A stretch of 64,000 nucleotides of DNA, from positions 1 through 64,000 of the forward strand of contig CAZHJK010000013.1 in NCBI GenBank assembly GCA_964533275.1. The letters are read 5' to 3'. Every line of letters begins with the position of its first letter. Within the stretch, counting starts at the first letter, position 1. The translations under genes and the position numbers were made by a program. The notes under the pieces were generated by a model. The model made no database searches. It was not told where the DNA came from and was given only the letters and a program-made list of their open reading frames with translations. Shown here in pieces: positions 15,059 to 22,090 of the stretch. The stretch is from CAZHJK01 sp964533275 (GTDB lineage: Bacteria; Bacillota; Clostridia; Eubacteriales; Garciellaceae).

Positions 15059-15145
15059 TTGTCATCCTGAAGAGCTTGTGACGAAGGATCTAAGGTTTTT
15101 CTAGCAACCAGTAACCAGTAACTAGCTACTGTAACTGATAACTAT
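15059..15145. repeat. Dispersed GTCATCCTGA..GAAGGATC element and CAGTAAC repeats
   Basis: GTCATCCTGA (15061) and GACGAAGGATCT (15080-15091) form the arms of a dispersed intergenic repeat type often seen in Firmicutes. It is followed by AACCAGTAACCAGTAACTAG and CTACTGTAAC, a short degenerate tandem repeat. The darA ribosome site AAGGAGGGATATTTA lies just beyond. Confidence 0.65.
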
Positions 15146-15162
15146 TTAAGGAGGGATATTTA

Positions 15163-15492
15163 ATGAAAATGGTAATTGCTATTGTGCAGAATGAAGATAC
15201 TCATTTATTGACGGATGCATTAATGGAAAATGAATTTAGTGTAACAAAGCTGGCAACCACTGGGGGATTTTTAAGGGTTGGGAATACTACCTTATTGATT
15301 GGTGTAGAAGATGAACAAGTAGATACTGTTATTGACATAGTAAGAGAAGTTGCTAAATGCAGGGAACAGATTATTACTACCACTACACCTTCTGCCTATG
15401 GAACAGAAATGTTTTCAACCTATCCAGTAAAGGTACAAGTCGGGGGAGCTACAATATTTGTAGTAGATGTAGAACGCTTTGAAAAAATCTAA
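15163..15492 (+). CDS. darA: Cyclic-di-AMP receptor DarA (PII-like, YaaQ)
   Basis: 109 residues, the size of the DarA/PstA family. Characteristic blocks: MKMVIAIVQNED at the N-terminus, TKLATTGGFLRVGNTTLLIGV with the conserved glycine-rich turn, REQIITTTTP in the B-loop region and VKVQVGGATIFVVDVERFE at the C-terminus. DarA is a trimeric cytoplasmic PII-like protein that binds c-di-AMP; its output partner is not settled. The position directly before holB matches yaaQ in Bacillus, though yaaR is missing here. Its end overlaps the holB start by 14 bases. Confidence 0.95.
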   Translation: MKMVIAIVQNEDTHLLTDALMENEFSVTKLATTGGFLRVGNTTLLIGVEDEQVDTVIDIVREVAKCREQIITTTTPSAYGTEMFSTYPVKVQVGGATIFVVDVERFEKI

Positions 15493-16468
15493 TAACTACT
15501 TCCATGAAATTGTAGGTCAACAAAAAGTAGTAGAGACATTGACCCAGGCATTAAATAATAATCATATCTCCCATAGTTACATTTTTTCAGGACCAAAGGG
15601 TACCCAAAGAACAAGGATGGCATATTCCTTTGCAAAGGCACTATTGTCAGAGGGAAAACCATCCTATAGTGATTCCAGCAGAAGGGTAGAGGATCATAAT
15701 CATCCTGACCTAATAAATATTTTCCCTGATGGCACCAGTATAAAAATTAAGCAAATAAGAGATGATTTAATAAAGGATATTTCTATTAAGCCCTTTGAAT
15801 CTAAATACAAGATATATATTGTACATGATGCACATACTATGGGAACGCCAGCCCAAAATGCATTGCTTAAGACCTTAGAAGAACCACCGGAATATGGGAT
15901 CATTATACTTATAACTAATAATCTTCCGGTACTTTTACCAACAATAATATCTCGAAGCCAAAACCTCCAATTTAAGCCTTTGAATGAAAATATTATTCAA
16001 AACTATCTCCAGAAGAGGCATAAGATAGAAGAACAAAAAGCAAGGGAAATTTCCATAATGGCAAACGGGAGTATAGAAAAGGCAGTATCGCTATGCCAGA
16101 AGGATAACATTTTACAGGAAAGAGAGGAATTATTACAAAGCCTTCTTAAAATTATTAAGGATAAGGATGTTATTACAGCATTTTCCACAGCACAATATCT
16201 AAAGGAACACAAAGAACATTTAGAAGAACTATTAGATTTTATTATGCTTTGGTTCCGAGATATTTCTCTATATAAGGAGCTTGGAAAGAATAGATGGATA
16301 ATTCATAGGGAATATGAAGATTTATTACAAGAATTCTCATATTATTTATCAGATGACCAAATTAATGTTATAATAGAAGAGGTAAACATAAGTAAAAACA
16401 ATATGAAGTATAATGTAAATCTTCAATTAAATATGGAGACCATGCTATTAAAAATGCAGGAGGAATAA
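15479..16468 (+). CDS. holB: DNA polymerase III subunit delta'
   Basis: 329 residues, AAA+ clamp-loader fold: EIVGQQKVVETL, HSYIFSGPKGTQRTRMA (degenerate P-loop without the usual GKT), NPDL-type HPDLINIFPDG, then YIVHDAHTMGTPAQNALLKTLEEPP and the SRSQNLQF sensor. It is the delta' subunit of the clamp loader acting with tau/gamma and delta at the fork. The region that usually carries zinc-binding cysteines reads SEGKPSYSDSSRRVEDHNHPD, so those cysteines are absent, apparently replaced by serines. The start is TTG at 15479 within the darA reading frame; no ATG fits. Confidence 0.92.
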   Translation: MKKSNNYFHEIVGQQKVVETLTQALNNNHISHSYIFSGPKGTQRTRMAYSFAKALLSEGKPSYSDSSRRVEDHNHPDLINIFPDGTSIKIKQIRDDLIKDISIKPFESKYKIYIVHDAHTMGTPAQNALLKTLEEPPEYGIIILITNNLPVLLPTIISRSQNLQFKPLNENIIQNYLQKRHKIEEQKAREISIMANGSIEKAVSLCQKDNILQEREELLQSLLKIIKDKDVITAFSTAQYLKEHKEHLEELLDFIMLWFRDISLYKELGKNRWIIHREYEDLLQEFSYYLSDDQINVIIEEVNISKNNMKYNVNLQLNMETMLLKMQEE

Positions 16469-16471
16469 TAC

Positions 16472-17344
16472 ATGTTTAAAGTTGTGGGAATAAGATTTAA
16501 AAAGGCGGGCAAAATTTATTATTTTGATCCAGTTGATATAGATGTAAAGGCAGGAGATTGTGCAATAGTGGAAACAGCAAGAGGGGTAGAGTTTGGGGAG
16601 GTAGTACTTGGACCGAAGGAGGTTACAGAGGAAGAAATTGTTGCCCCCATAAAGCCTGTGCTTAGGAAGGCTTTAGAAGAGGATTATGTGAAGGCGAAGG
16701 AAAACCGAGATAAGGAAAAAGAAGCATTGACTATATGTCAAGAAAAGGTAGAAAAACACAATCTAGAAATGAAGCTTATAGATGTAGAATACACCTTTGA
16801 TAACAATAAGGTAATCTTTTACTTTTCTGCAGAGGGCAGGGTTGATTTTAGAGAACTTGTAAAGGATTTGGCAGCTGTGTTTAAAACAAGAATAGAGCTT
16901 AGACAGATCGGAGTACGGGATGAGGCAAAGATGCTAGGGGGTATTGGACCCTGTGGGGTAACCCTATGTTGCTCTACTTGGTTAGGGGATTTTGAACCTG
17001 TATCAATAAAGATGGCAAAGGAACAGAGCTTATCTTTAAATCCCAATAAAATCTCTGGTATTTGTGGACGATTGCTTTGCTGTTTAAAATATGAACAAGA
17101 TGCCTACGAAGATGCAAAGGAACGATTACCTAATGAAGGAGAAAAAGTAAAAACTCCAGAGGGTATAGGAGAAATATTACAGGTTAATCTAATACAAGAA
17201 ACAATTAAGGTTAAATTAAAGGGAGAAGAAACTAAAATTAAGGATTTCTCTGTAAATGAAATAGAGATAATAGGGAAAAAGAAAAAAGATAATGGTTGTT
17301 GTGCAAAGAATAATGGAAATGGTTGTTGTTCCAATAAACATTAA
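16472..17344 (+). CDS. ricT: PSP1-domain protein RicT (YaaT)
   Basis: 290 residues. The PSP1 C-terminal domain is clear: VEYTFDNNKVIFYFSAEGRVDFRELVKDLA (quoted in parts), RIELRQIGVRDEAKMLGGIG, CGVTLCCSTWLGDF, SLNPNKISGICGRLLCCL. Conserved cysteines in CGVTLCC and CGRLLCCLKYE are those implicated in iron-sulfur binding by the Ric (YaaT-YmcA-YlbF) complex, which promotes RNase Y-dependent mRNA processing and sporulation in Bacillus. The tail is a cysteine/asparagine repeat (NGCCAKNNGNGCCSN). It begins 4 bases after holB, with the ribosome site GGAGGAATAATAC. Confidence 0.94.
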   Translation: MFKVVGIRFKKAGKIYYFDPVDIDVKAGDCAIVETARGVEFGEVVLGPKEVTEEEIVAPIKPVLRKALEEDYVKAKENRDKEKEALTICQEKVEKHNLEMKLIDVEYTFDNNKVIFYFSAEGRVDFRELVKDLAAVFKTRIELRQIGVRDEAKMLGGIGPCGVTLCCSTWLGDFEPVSIKMAKEQSLSLNPNKISGICGRLLCCLKYEQDAYEDAKERLPNEGEKVKTPEGIGEILQVNLIQETIKVKLKGEETKIKDFSVNEIEIIGKKKKDNGCCAKNNGNGCCSNKH

Positions 17345-17445
17345 AAATATTTCTCTTTTTCCTCTTCACATTTTATCTTTATTATGTTTAAATATTAACA
17401 GAGCTATTTTATATTATAGAAAATTTCTTTTTTCTATAATAAAAA

Positions 17446-17530
17446 AATAGAGGTTGCAAGGGGAGTATCCCCTACTAATCGCTTAGCTGTTTTACCCAGC
17501 GAAAGCGTCGAAGACGCTATTTAATACCTT
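17446..17530 (+). ncRNA. Structured leader before ferredoxin, possible riboswitch-like element
   Basis: AAATAG (from about 17446) and CTATTT (about 17516-17521) can close a helix around AGAGGTTGC, the hairpin AGGGGAGTATCCCCT, a CGCTT...AAGCG region and the hairpin GCGTCGAAGACGC. The order AUAGAGG, GAGUAU, GAAAG, CGAAG, CUAU recalls the core of lysine riboswitches in contracted form; AAGGGGAGUA...ACCUUU recalls yybP-ykoY (manganese) elements. Neither match is complete, so no class is assigned. The anti-SD-like ACCTT at 17526 abuts AAGGAGGT, the ferredoxin ribosome site. Confidence 0.35.
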
Positions 17531-17547
17531 TAAGGAGGTGAGTTTTA

Positions 17548-17718
17548 ATGGCATATTTTATAAATGATGATTGTATTAGCTGTGGAGCTTGTGAGCCAGA
17601 ATGTCCAGTTGGGGCAATTTCTGAGGGTGATGACAAGTATGTAATAGACCCAGAAACTTGTATTGATTGTGGAGCATGTGCAGATGTTTGTCCAGTAGAT
17701 GCACCAAATCCAGAATAA
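17548..17718 (+). CDS. 2[4Fe-4S] ferredoxin, clostridial type
   Basis: 56 residues with two cluster motifs, CISCGACEPECP and CIDCGACADVCP, each C-x2-C-x2-C-x3-C-P, with the symmetric fold of clostridial ferredoxins. It is a low-potential two-electron carrier for ferredoxin-linked enzymes; the aldehyde:ferredoxin oxidoreductase encoded at 22.1 kb is one possible partner. Ribosome site AAGGAGGTGAGTTTTA. It is monocistronic, with a structured leader and its own terminator. Confidence 0.96.
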   Translation: MAYFINDDCISCGACEPECPVGAISEGDDKYVIDPETCIDCGACADVCPVDAPNPE

Positions 17719-17733
17719 AAACTACTTAAACTA

Positions 17734-17759
17734 AAAGGGATCCCATGGGATCCTTTTTT
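17734..17759 (+). terminator. Terminator after ferredoxin
   Basis: AAAGGGATCC and GGATCCTTTTTT form a stem around CAT, with the T-run directly after. It is 16 bases past the ferredoxin stop codon. Confidence 0.85.
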
Positions 17760-17944
17760 CCTTATAATGATCTTACTTCCTTGCACATTTGTATACTATT
17801 CTGTAAATAATTCCATTAAATAAATACAATTAAATAACGGATTGATAGGGCATAATGTGGGTATTTTAAATAATATACTGTTTTAAGAAAATATTTTATT
17901 TTAATACATAATAAATTTTATTCTAAAGGAGGAAAGTAGGCACA

Positions 17945-18526
17945 TTGGGTAGAACAATAGGAATTATTATGGTGATTATACTAATTATAATTATTTTAGG
18001 GTGCACTGCCCCTTTAGCTGATGAAGAAAATGATATGAATCAGGAGAATAACCCAGCCTCCACGATTAAGAATACAAAAGATCTACAGCTTGAAGAAGGA
18101 CTTTTTAAAGGAAATATAACTCTTCCCTTTAGCCTTGAAAATATGGAGGGTGATTTAAAAAGCATAGAGGACTATATGGGGAAAATAATATTTTTAAATT
18201 TTTGGTCAGGAAGTTGTAGTTTATGTGTGGAAGAGCTATCTGTTTTAGATGGGTTCTACAGGGAGAATCAGAAGGAGACGGTAGTCATTGCAGTAAATTT
18301 GGGAGAAGAAAAACAAGAGGTAGATAAATTTATAGAGAATAACAATATAAGTTATCCAGTATTATTAGATCTACAAAAGAAAGTGGCAGATATTTATCGT
18401 ATACAGTCTACGCCCACCACCTATATAATAGATAAGAAAGGAATAATTCGTAATATTCATTTAGGGCCTATGGATAGGAGCAAGATGGAAACTTATCAAC
18501 AGGAAGCATTGAAAAATTATGAATAA
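17945..18526 (+). CDS. TlpA/ResA-like thiol-disulfide lipoprotein
   Basis: 193 residues. The N-terminal hydrophobic segment ends in a lipobox-like IIILGC, so the mature protein is probably a membrane-anchored lipoprotein facing outside. A thioredoxin-like domain follows (NITLPFSLENMEGD, FLNFWSGSCSLCVEEL, VIAVNLGEE, YPVLLDLQKKVADIY, and QSTPTTYIIDKKG with the cis-proline). The active site is C-S-L-C rather than the usual C-x-P-C of TlpA/ResA. A role in extracytoplasmic disulfide reduction is inferred. The start is TTG at 17945, 8 bases after GGAGGAAAG; no earlier ATG fits. Confidence 0.85.
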   Translation: MGRTIGIIMVIILIIIILGCTAPLADEENDMNQENNPASTIKNTKDLQLEEGLFKGNITLPFSLENMEGDLKSIEDYMGKIIFLNFWSGSCSLCVEELSVLDGFYRENQKETVVIAVNLGEEKQEVDKFIENNNISYPVLLDLQKKVADIYRIQSTPTTYIIDKKGIIRNIHLGPMDRSKMETYQQEALKNYE

Positions 18527-18545
18527 AGAGTTATACTAGATAAAA

Positions 18546-18605
18546 CTTACCCACAAAATGTGGATAAGACACTATATTTTGTGGGTAAGACTCTATTTAT
18601 CCACA
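18546..18605. promoter_or_regulatory. Cluster of DnaA-box-like 9-mers in a palindromic arrangement
   Basis: Two exact DnaA boxes: TGTGGATAA (18559-18567, minus orientation) and TTATCCACA (18597-18605, plus). Two one-mismatch boxes: TTACCCACA (18547-18555) and TGTGGGTAA (18580-18588). CTTACCCACAAAAT (18546-18559) and ATTTTGTGGGTAAG (18576-18589) are perfect inverted 14-bp arms. No T-run follows, so this is not a normal terminator. The gene block matches the origin-proximal region of Bacillus. Confidence 0.6.
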
Positions 18606-18629
18606 ATATCTTTTATAAGCGGTGATATT

Positions 18630-19415
18630 ATGACAAGAAATTCTCTTCTAAAGGAAAATGAAAGAATAGACGATTTACAAATCAAGGGATTGAGTATAAT
18701 ACAAGATCCTAAAAAGTTTTGTTTTGGAATGGATGCAGTACTATTGGCAAATTACGCAGCCCAAGATATTGTAAAAAATAGTAGGGTGGTGGATTTAGGC
18801 ACTGGTACTGGTATCATTCCTTTATTATTGTATGGAAAAACCCAGGTCAGAAAAATCATTGGCATTGAGATACAAGCAGATATGGTTGAAATGGCAAAGA
18901 GAAGTGTAATTCTTAATGACTTGCAGGATACTATAAATATAATAGAGGGAGATATTAAAAATCCACCTTCCCAGATTCTGCCTAATTATTATGATGCTAT
19001 AGTTTCAAATCCTCCCTATATGGTAAATAAAAGTGGATTAGTTAATCCTACAGAGGCAAAGGCTATTTCCCGGCATGAGATTCTATGTACTCTAGAGGAT
19101 ATAATAAAAACAACAAAAAGACATTTGAAATCCAGGGGTAAGTTCTATATGATTCATCGCAGTGAACGATTAGTGGATATATTAACATTGATGAGGAAAT
19201 TTAATATTGAACCTAAAAAAATTAGATTTATTCATCCATCACAGGATAAATCTCCAAATTTAATTTTAATACAAGGTATAAAAGGAGGGAATCCCCTTCT
19301 AAAAATAGAAAAGCCTTTATATGTATATGAAGAAAATGGAGACTATACCTCTGAAATTTATGATATTTATGAATGGGAGAAATCATACCATAAGGGTGGG
19401 GCAAATAATGGATAA
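18630..19415 (+). CDS. tRNA1(Val) (adenine-37-N6)-methyltransferase-like protein (YabB/TrmN6)
   Basis: 261 residues. Class I SAM-dependent methyltransferase: RVVDLGTGTGIIPLLL (SAM loop), IIGIEIQADMVEMAKRSV, and the catalytic N6-adenine motif SNPPYMV (about 125-131). The start segment (KENERIDDLQIKGLSIIQDPKKFCFGMDAVLL) is typical of YabB/TrmN6. It methylates A37 of a tRNA or a related RNA base. ATG 18630 follows GGTGATATT; an upstream in-frame start at 18558 would lie inside the DnaA-box palindrome. It overlaps rsmI by 8 bases, as in the Bacillus yabB-yabC region. Confidence 0.9.
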   Translation: MTRNSLLKENERIDDLQIKGLSIIQDPKKFCFGMDAVLLANYAAQDIVKNSRVVDLGTGTGIIPLLLYGKTQVRKIIGIEIQADMVEMAKRSVILNDLQDTINIIEGDIKNPPSQILPNYYDAIVSNPPYMVNKSGLVNPTEAKAISRHEILCTLEDIIKTTKRHLKSRGKFYMIHRSERLVDILTLMRKFNIEPKKIRFIHPSQDKSPNLILIQGIKGGNPLLKIEKPLYVYEENGDYTSEIYDIYEWEKSYHKGGANNG

Positions 19416-20256
19416 TGAAAAAACAGGCATGATATACTTTTGTGCAACACCAATTGGGAATCTTGAGGATATAACCCTAAGGGTTCTTAGAATATTACAG
19501 GAGGTAGACCTAATTGCAGCAGAGGACACCAGACATAGCATAAAGCTTTTAAATCATTTTGAGATAAAAACCCCCCTCACTTCTTACCACCAACATAACG
19601 AGATGTCAAAGGGAGACCAGATTATAGAATGGGCAAGGGAAGGGAAAAAAATAGCTATTGTATCTGATGCAGGAATGCCAGGCATATCAGACCCAGGCCA
19701 GGAATTGATAAAAAAATGTATAAATGAAGATATCCCCTTTACCTTACTTCCGGGTGCAAATGCAGCCCTAATGGCATTAGTATTATCAGGACTATCCACA
19801 GAATCCTTTGTATTTGAAGGATTTTTATCCCGGGAGAAAAAACAACGAAATAATCAAATAGAAGGTATAAAAAAGGAGATACGCACCATAATCCTTTATG
19901 AAAGTCCCAATCGAATAGTAGGTACTCTAAAGGAACTCCAAAAGTATTTAGGTCAAAGGCAGATAGCTTTAGGTAGAGAGCTTACAAAACATTATGAAGA
20001 AATTTGGCGGGGTACATTTGAAGAAGCCATAGAAGAATTTCAAAACAGACAAGCAAGGGGAGAATTTGTCATAATCATAGAGGGTTTGTCCCAAGAGGAT
20101 ATAATAAAAGAAAATAAGGAAAAATGGGAGCGCTTCACAATACTACAACACCTTGAGTACTATATGGAACAAGGAGATAGTAAAAAGGAAGCTATGAAGA
20201 AGGTAGCTAAGGATAGAGATATACCTAAAAGAGAGGTCTATCAATACACCATATAA
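19408..20256 (+). CDS. rsmI: 16S rRNA (cytidine-1402-2'-O)-methyltransferase
   Basis: 282 residues, SPOUT-unrelated tetrapyrrole-methylase fold: YFCATPIGNLEDITLRVL, IAAEDTRHSIKLLNHF, VSDAGMPGISDPGQELI, LLPGANAALMALVLSGL, FEGFLSREKKQR and YESPNRIVGTL. It 2'-O-methylates C1402 in the ribosomal P-site using SAM. The true start is ATG 19408, after GGGTGGGGC, inside the end of the trmN6-like gene; longer upstream frames lack a ribosome site. Last gene of the plus-strand block; abrB-type and a small membrane gene follow on the opposite strand. Confidence 0.95.
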   Translation: MDNEKTGMIYFCATPIGNLEDITLRVLRILQEVDLIAAEDTRHSIKLLNHFEIKTPLTSYHQHNEMSKGDQIIEWAREGKKIAIVSDAGMPGISDPGQELIKKCINEDIPFTLLPGANAALMALVLSGLSTESFVFEGFLSREKKQRNNQIEGIKKEIRTIILYESPNRIVGTLKELQKYLGQRQIALGRELTKHYEEIWRGTFEEAIEEFQNRQARGEFVIIIEGLSQEDIIKENKEKWERFTILQHLEYYMEQGDSKKEAMKKVAKDRDIPKREVYQYTI

Positions 20257-20286
20257 TAGTGTTTCAGACACCTTTAGAAGACCTGA

Positions 20287-20469
20287 TTATTTGCTCCTGT
20301 TAAGATATTCCATAATTTTATCACAATAGGCTAACATTACAATACCAATAAAAAACACGGAAAATCCATAAAGAGGTTTTACAAAAATTAAAGTAAAGCT
20401 TATTATAGACAAAACTTTAAATAATGATAATTTATTTTCATTAATAAAACTGAATAATTCATATAACAT
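20287..20469 (-). CDS. Small hypothetical membrane protein
   Basis: 60 residues, not recognised. Two hydrophobic stretches (about 16-31 and 35-50) with charged ends (FINENKLS and MEYLNRSK) predict a small two-pass membrane protein. The ATG is preceded by AAGGGGGAAAGTTTC, a good ribosome site. It is downstream of and on the same strand as the AbrB gene, but separated from it by the terminator at 20613, so it is probably transcribed alone. Confidence 0.5.
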   Translation of the reverse strand: MLYELFSFINENKLSLFKVLSIISFTLIFVKPLYGFSVFFIGIVMLAYCDKIMEYLNRSK

Positions 20470-20612
20470 GAAACTTTCCCCCTTATGTAAGTACTATTTA
20501 TTAGTTTAGATTAAAGATATAACTAAAATGTCTCTAAATAATCATTAAAAAGTATATATTATATTAAGAATATATATATCCTAAAAGAAGGCAAATAAAC
20601 CAAAACATATAC

Positions 20613-20646
20613 AATAAAAAATCTCCTATTTTAAAATAGGAGATTC
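20613..20646 (-). terminator. Terminator of the AbrB-family gene
   Basis: AATCTCCTATTTT and AAAATAGGAGATT are perfect inverted 13-bp arms; on the minus strand the T-run follows. It begins just past the AbrB stop codon. Confidence 0.85.
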
Positions 20647-20660
20647 AAAAAAGATATTTT

Positions 20661-20897
20661 TTATTTTAATTCATCAATACATTTTGGACATACATTTTTA
20701 CCCTTAAAGGAAAGTGTGTCCTTAGCTTGACCACAGAAGATACAAGCTGGCTCATATTTCTTTAACATAATATAATTACCATCAACAAAGATTTCTAGAG
20801 AATCTTTTATGTTAATACCTAAAGTACGACGCAATTCAATAGGAATAACAACTCTACCTAATTCATCTACTTTTCTTACTATGCCTGTTGATTTCAA
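20661..20897 (-). CDS. AbrB/SpoVT-family transition-state regulator with zinc knuckle
   Basis: 78 residues. The N-terminal swapped-hairpin domain is clear: STGIVRKVDELGRVVIPIEL, RRTLGINIKDSLEIFVDG. A C-terminal CIFC...CPKC pair follows, a zinc-knuckle tail common in clostridial AbrB proteins and absent from Bacillus AbrB. It is expected to be a dimeric/tetrameric DNA-binding regulator of transition-phase genes. The start is TTG, 8 bases after GGGGG. The position after rsmI (yabC) matches abrB in Bacillus, but on the opposite strand as there. Confidence 0.93.
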   Translation of the reverse strand: MKSTGIVRKVDELGRVVIPIELRRTLGINIKDSLEIFVDGNYIMLKKYEPACIFCGQAKDTLSFKGKNVCPKCIDELK

Positions 20898-21046
20898 ATG
20901 ATAGACCCCCTTTTATGCAATTTTCGACAAATTTTACACATATTAAATATTAGCAGAATTTACATAAATAGTCAATATATGAATGCATTTAAAATATATT
21001 TAAATTTGCGTAGTCATTATCATATGCTATGGGAGAGGAGTATAAA

Positions 21047-21958
21047 ATGATAAAACCAGGTGCCTTAAAACCAGGAGATTGTATAGGAGTAATCTCCCCC
21101 TCCAGTCCAGTAAAGTTAGAACTATTTCAAAGTGGTATTAAATACCTTGAAAATCAAGGATTTAGAATAACTATAGGAAAACATTCCCTTGAAAAAAGTA
21201 ATGGGTTTTTAGCAGGCAGTGAAGAACAAAGACTATATGATATACACCAAATGTTTAGAGATCCTAATATCAACGCTATATTTTGCAGTAGGGGAGGCTA
21301 TGGAAGTCTTTCCTTACTAGATAAAATAGACTATGATTTAATAAGAAGAAACCCAAAGATATTTTTAGGCTATAGTGATATAACAGCCCTTCATATTGCC
21401 ATAGGACAAAACTCCGAATTAGTTACCTTTCATGGACCAATGGTTTCTGACTTAACAGAAAAATCCCCTGAATACAATAAAATAATGTTAAGAAGAACAA
21501 TGATGCAGTCAAGTTCAATAGATGAGATATTCCATCCAGAAAAGGAAACAAAAGTAATATATCCAGGGAGGACTATGGGAAGGCTTACGGGAGGAAATTT
21601 AAGCCTTATTTGTTCTACCCTAGGAACAGACTTTGAGATTAATTGTAAAAATAAAATATTAATTATTGAAGAAGTAGGGGAACCCAGCTATAAAATACAT
21701 CGTATGATAATTCAGTTAGCATTAGCGGGAAAGCTAAGTGATGCAGTAGGGTTTATTATAGGAGAGTTTTATAATTGCATAGAAGAGGAACAATATCCCT
21801 TAGATAAAATGTTGGAGGATTTATTTCTACCCTATAAAAAACCTACAATCTATGGTGTTAAGTGTGGTCATGGAAAATATAAAGCTACCCTTCCCCTTGG
21901 TTGTACAGCAACAATTAATAATGATAAACTTATTATAAAGGAAAGAGCTCTTATATAG
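21047..21958 (+). CDS. LD-carboxypeptidase (peptidase family S66)
   Basis: About 303 residues. LKPGDCIGVISPSSPV at the N-terminus, FLAGSEEQRLYDIHQMFRD, FCSRGGYGSLSLLDKID, the nucleophile-serine motif FLGYSDITALHIA (about 109), TGGNLSLICSTLGT, IIEEVGEPSYKIHRM and the catalytic-histidine region GVKCGHGKYKATLPLG. It cleaves the L,D-bond releasing terminal D-alanine from muropeptide tetrapeptides, or acts on related substrates such as microcin-type peptides. No signal peptide, so it is cytoplasmic. ATG 21047 follows GAGAGGAGTATAAA; an in-frame ATG at 21029 lacks a site. Confidence 0.92.
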   Translation: MIKPGALKPGDCIGVISPSSPVKLELFQSGIKYLENQGFRITIGKHSLEKSNGFLAGSEEQRLYDIHQMFRDPNINAIFCSRGGYGSLSLLDKIDYDLIRRNPKIFLGYSDITALHIAIGQNSELVTFHGPMVSDLTEKSPEYNKIMLRRTMMQSSSIDEIFHPEKETKVIYPGRTMGRLTGGNLSLICSTLGTDFEINCKNKILIIEEVGEPSYKIHRMIIQLALAGKLSDAVGFIIGEFYNCIEEEQYPLDKMLEDLFLPYKKPTIYGVKCGHGKYKATLPLGCTATINNDKLIIKERALI

Positions 21959-22090
21959 GGTTAGGAAATTGCACTAGGTTTAAATAATAGGGGCGCTTGA
22001 AATTATAATTGGAATTTAAGTAATTAAAATTTTAAACAAATAATATAGGGTATAGAATAAGAAGATTGAAGAAAAAAAGGAGGACATTAA

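Noticed and set aside
17517..17786. 89-codon frame on the minus strand
   Set aside because: Antisense to the ferredoxin gene and its terminator.
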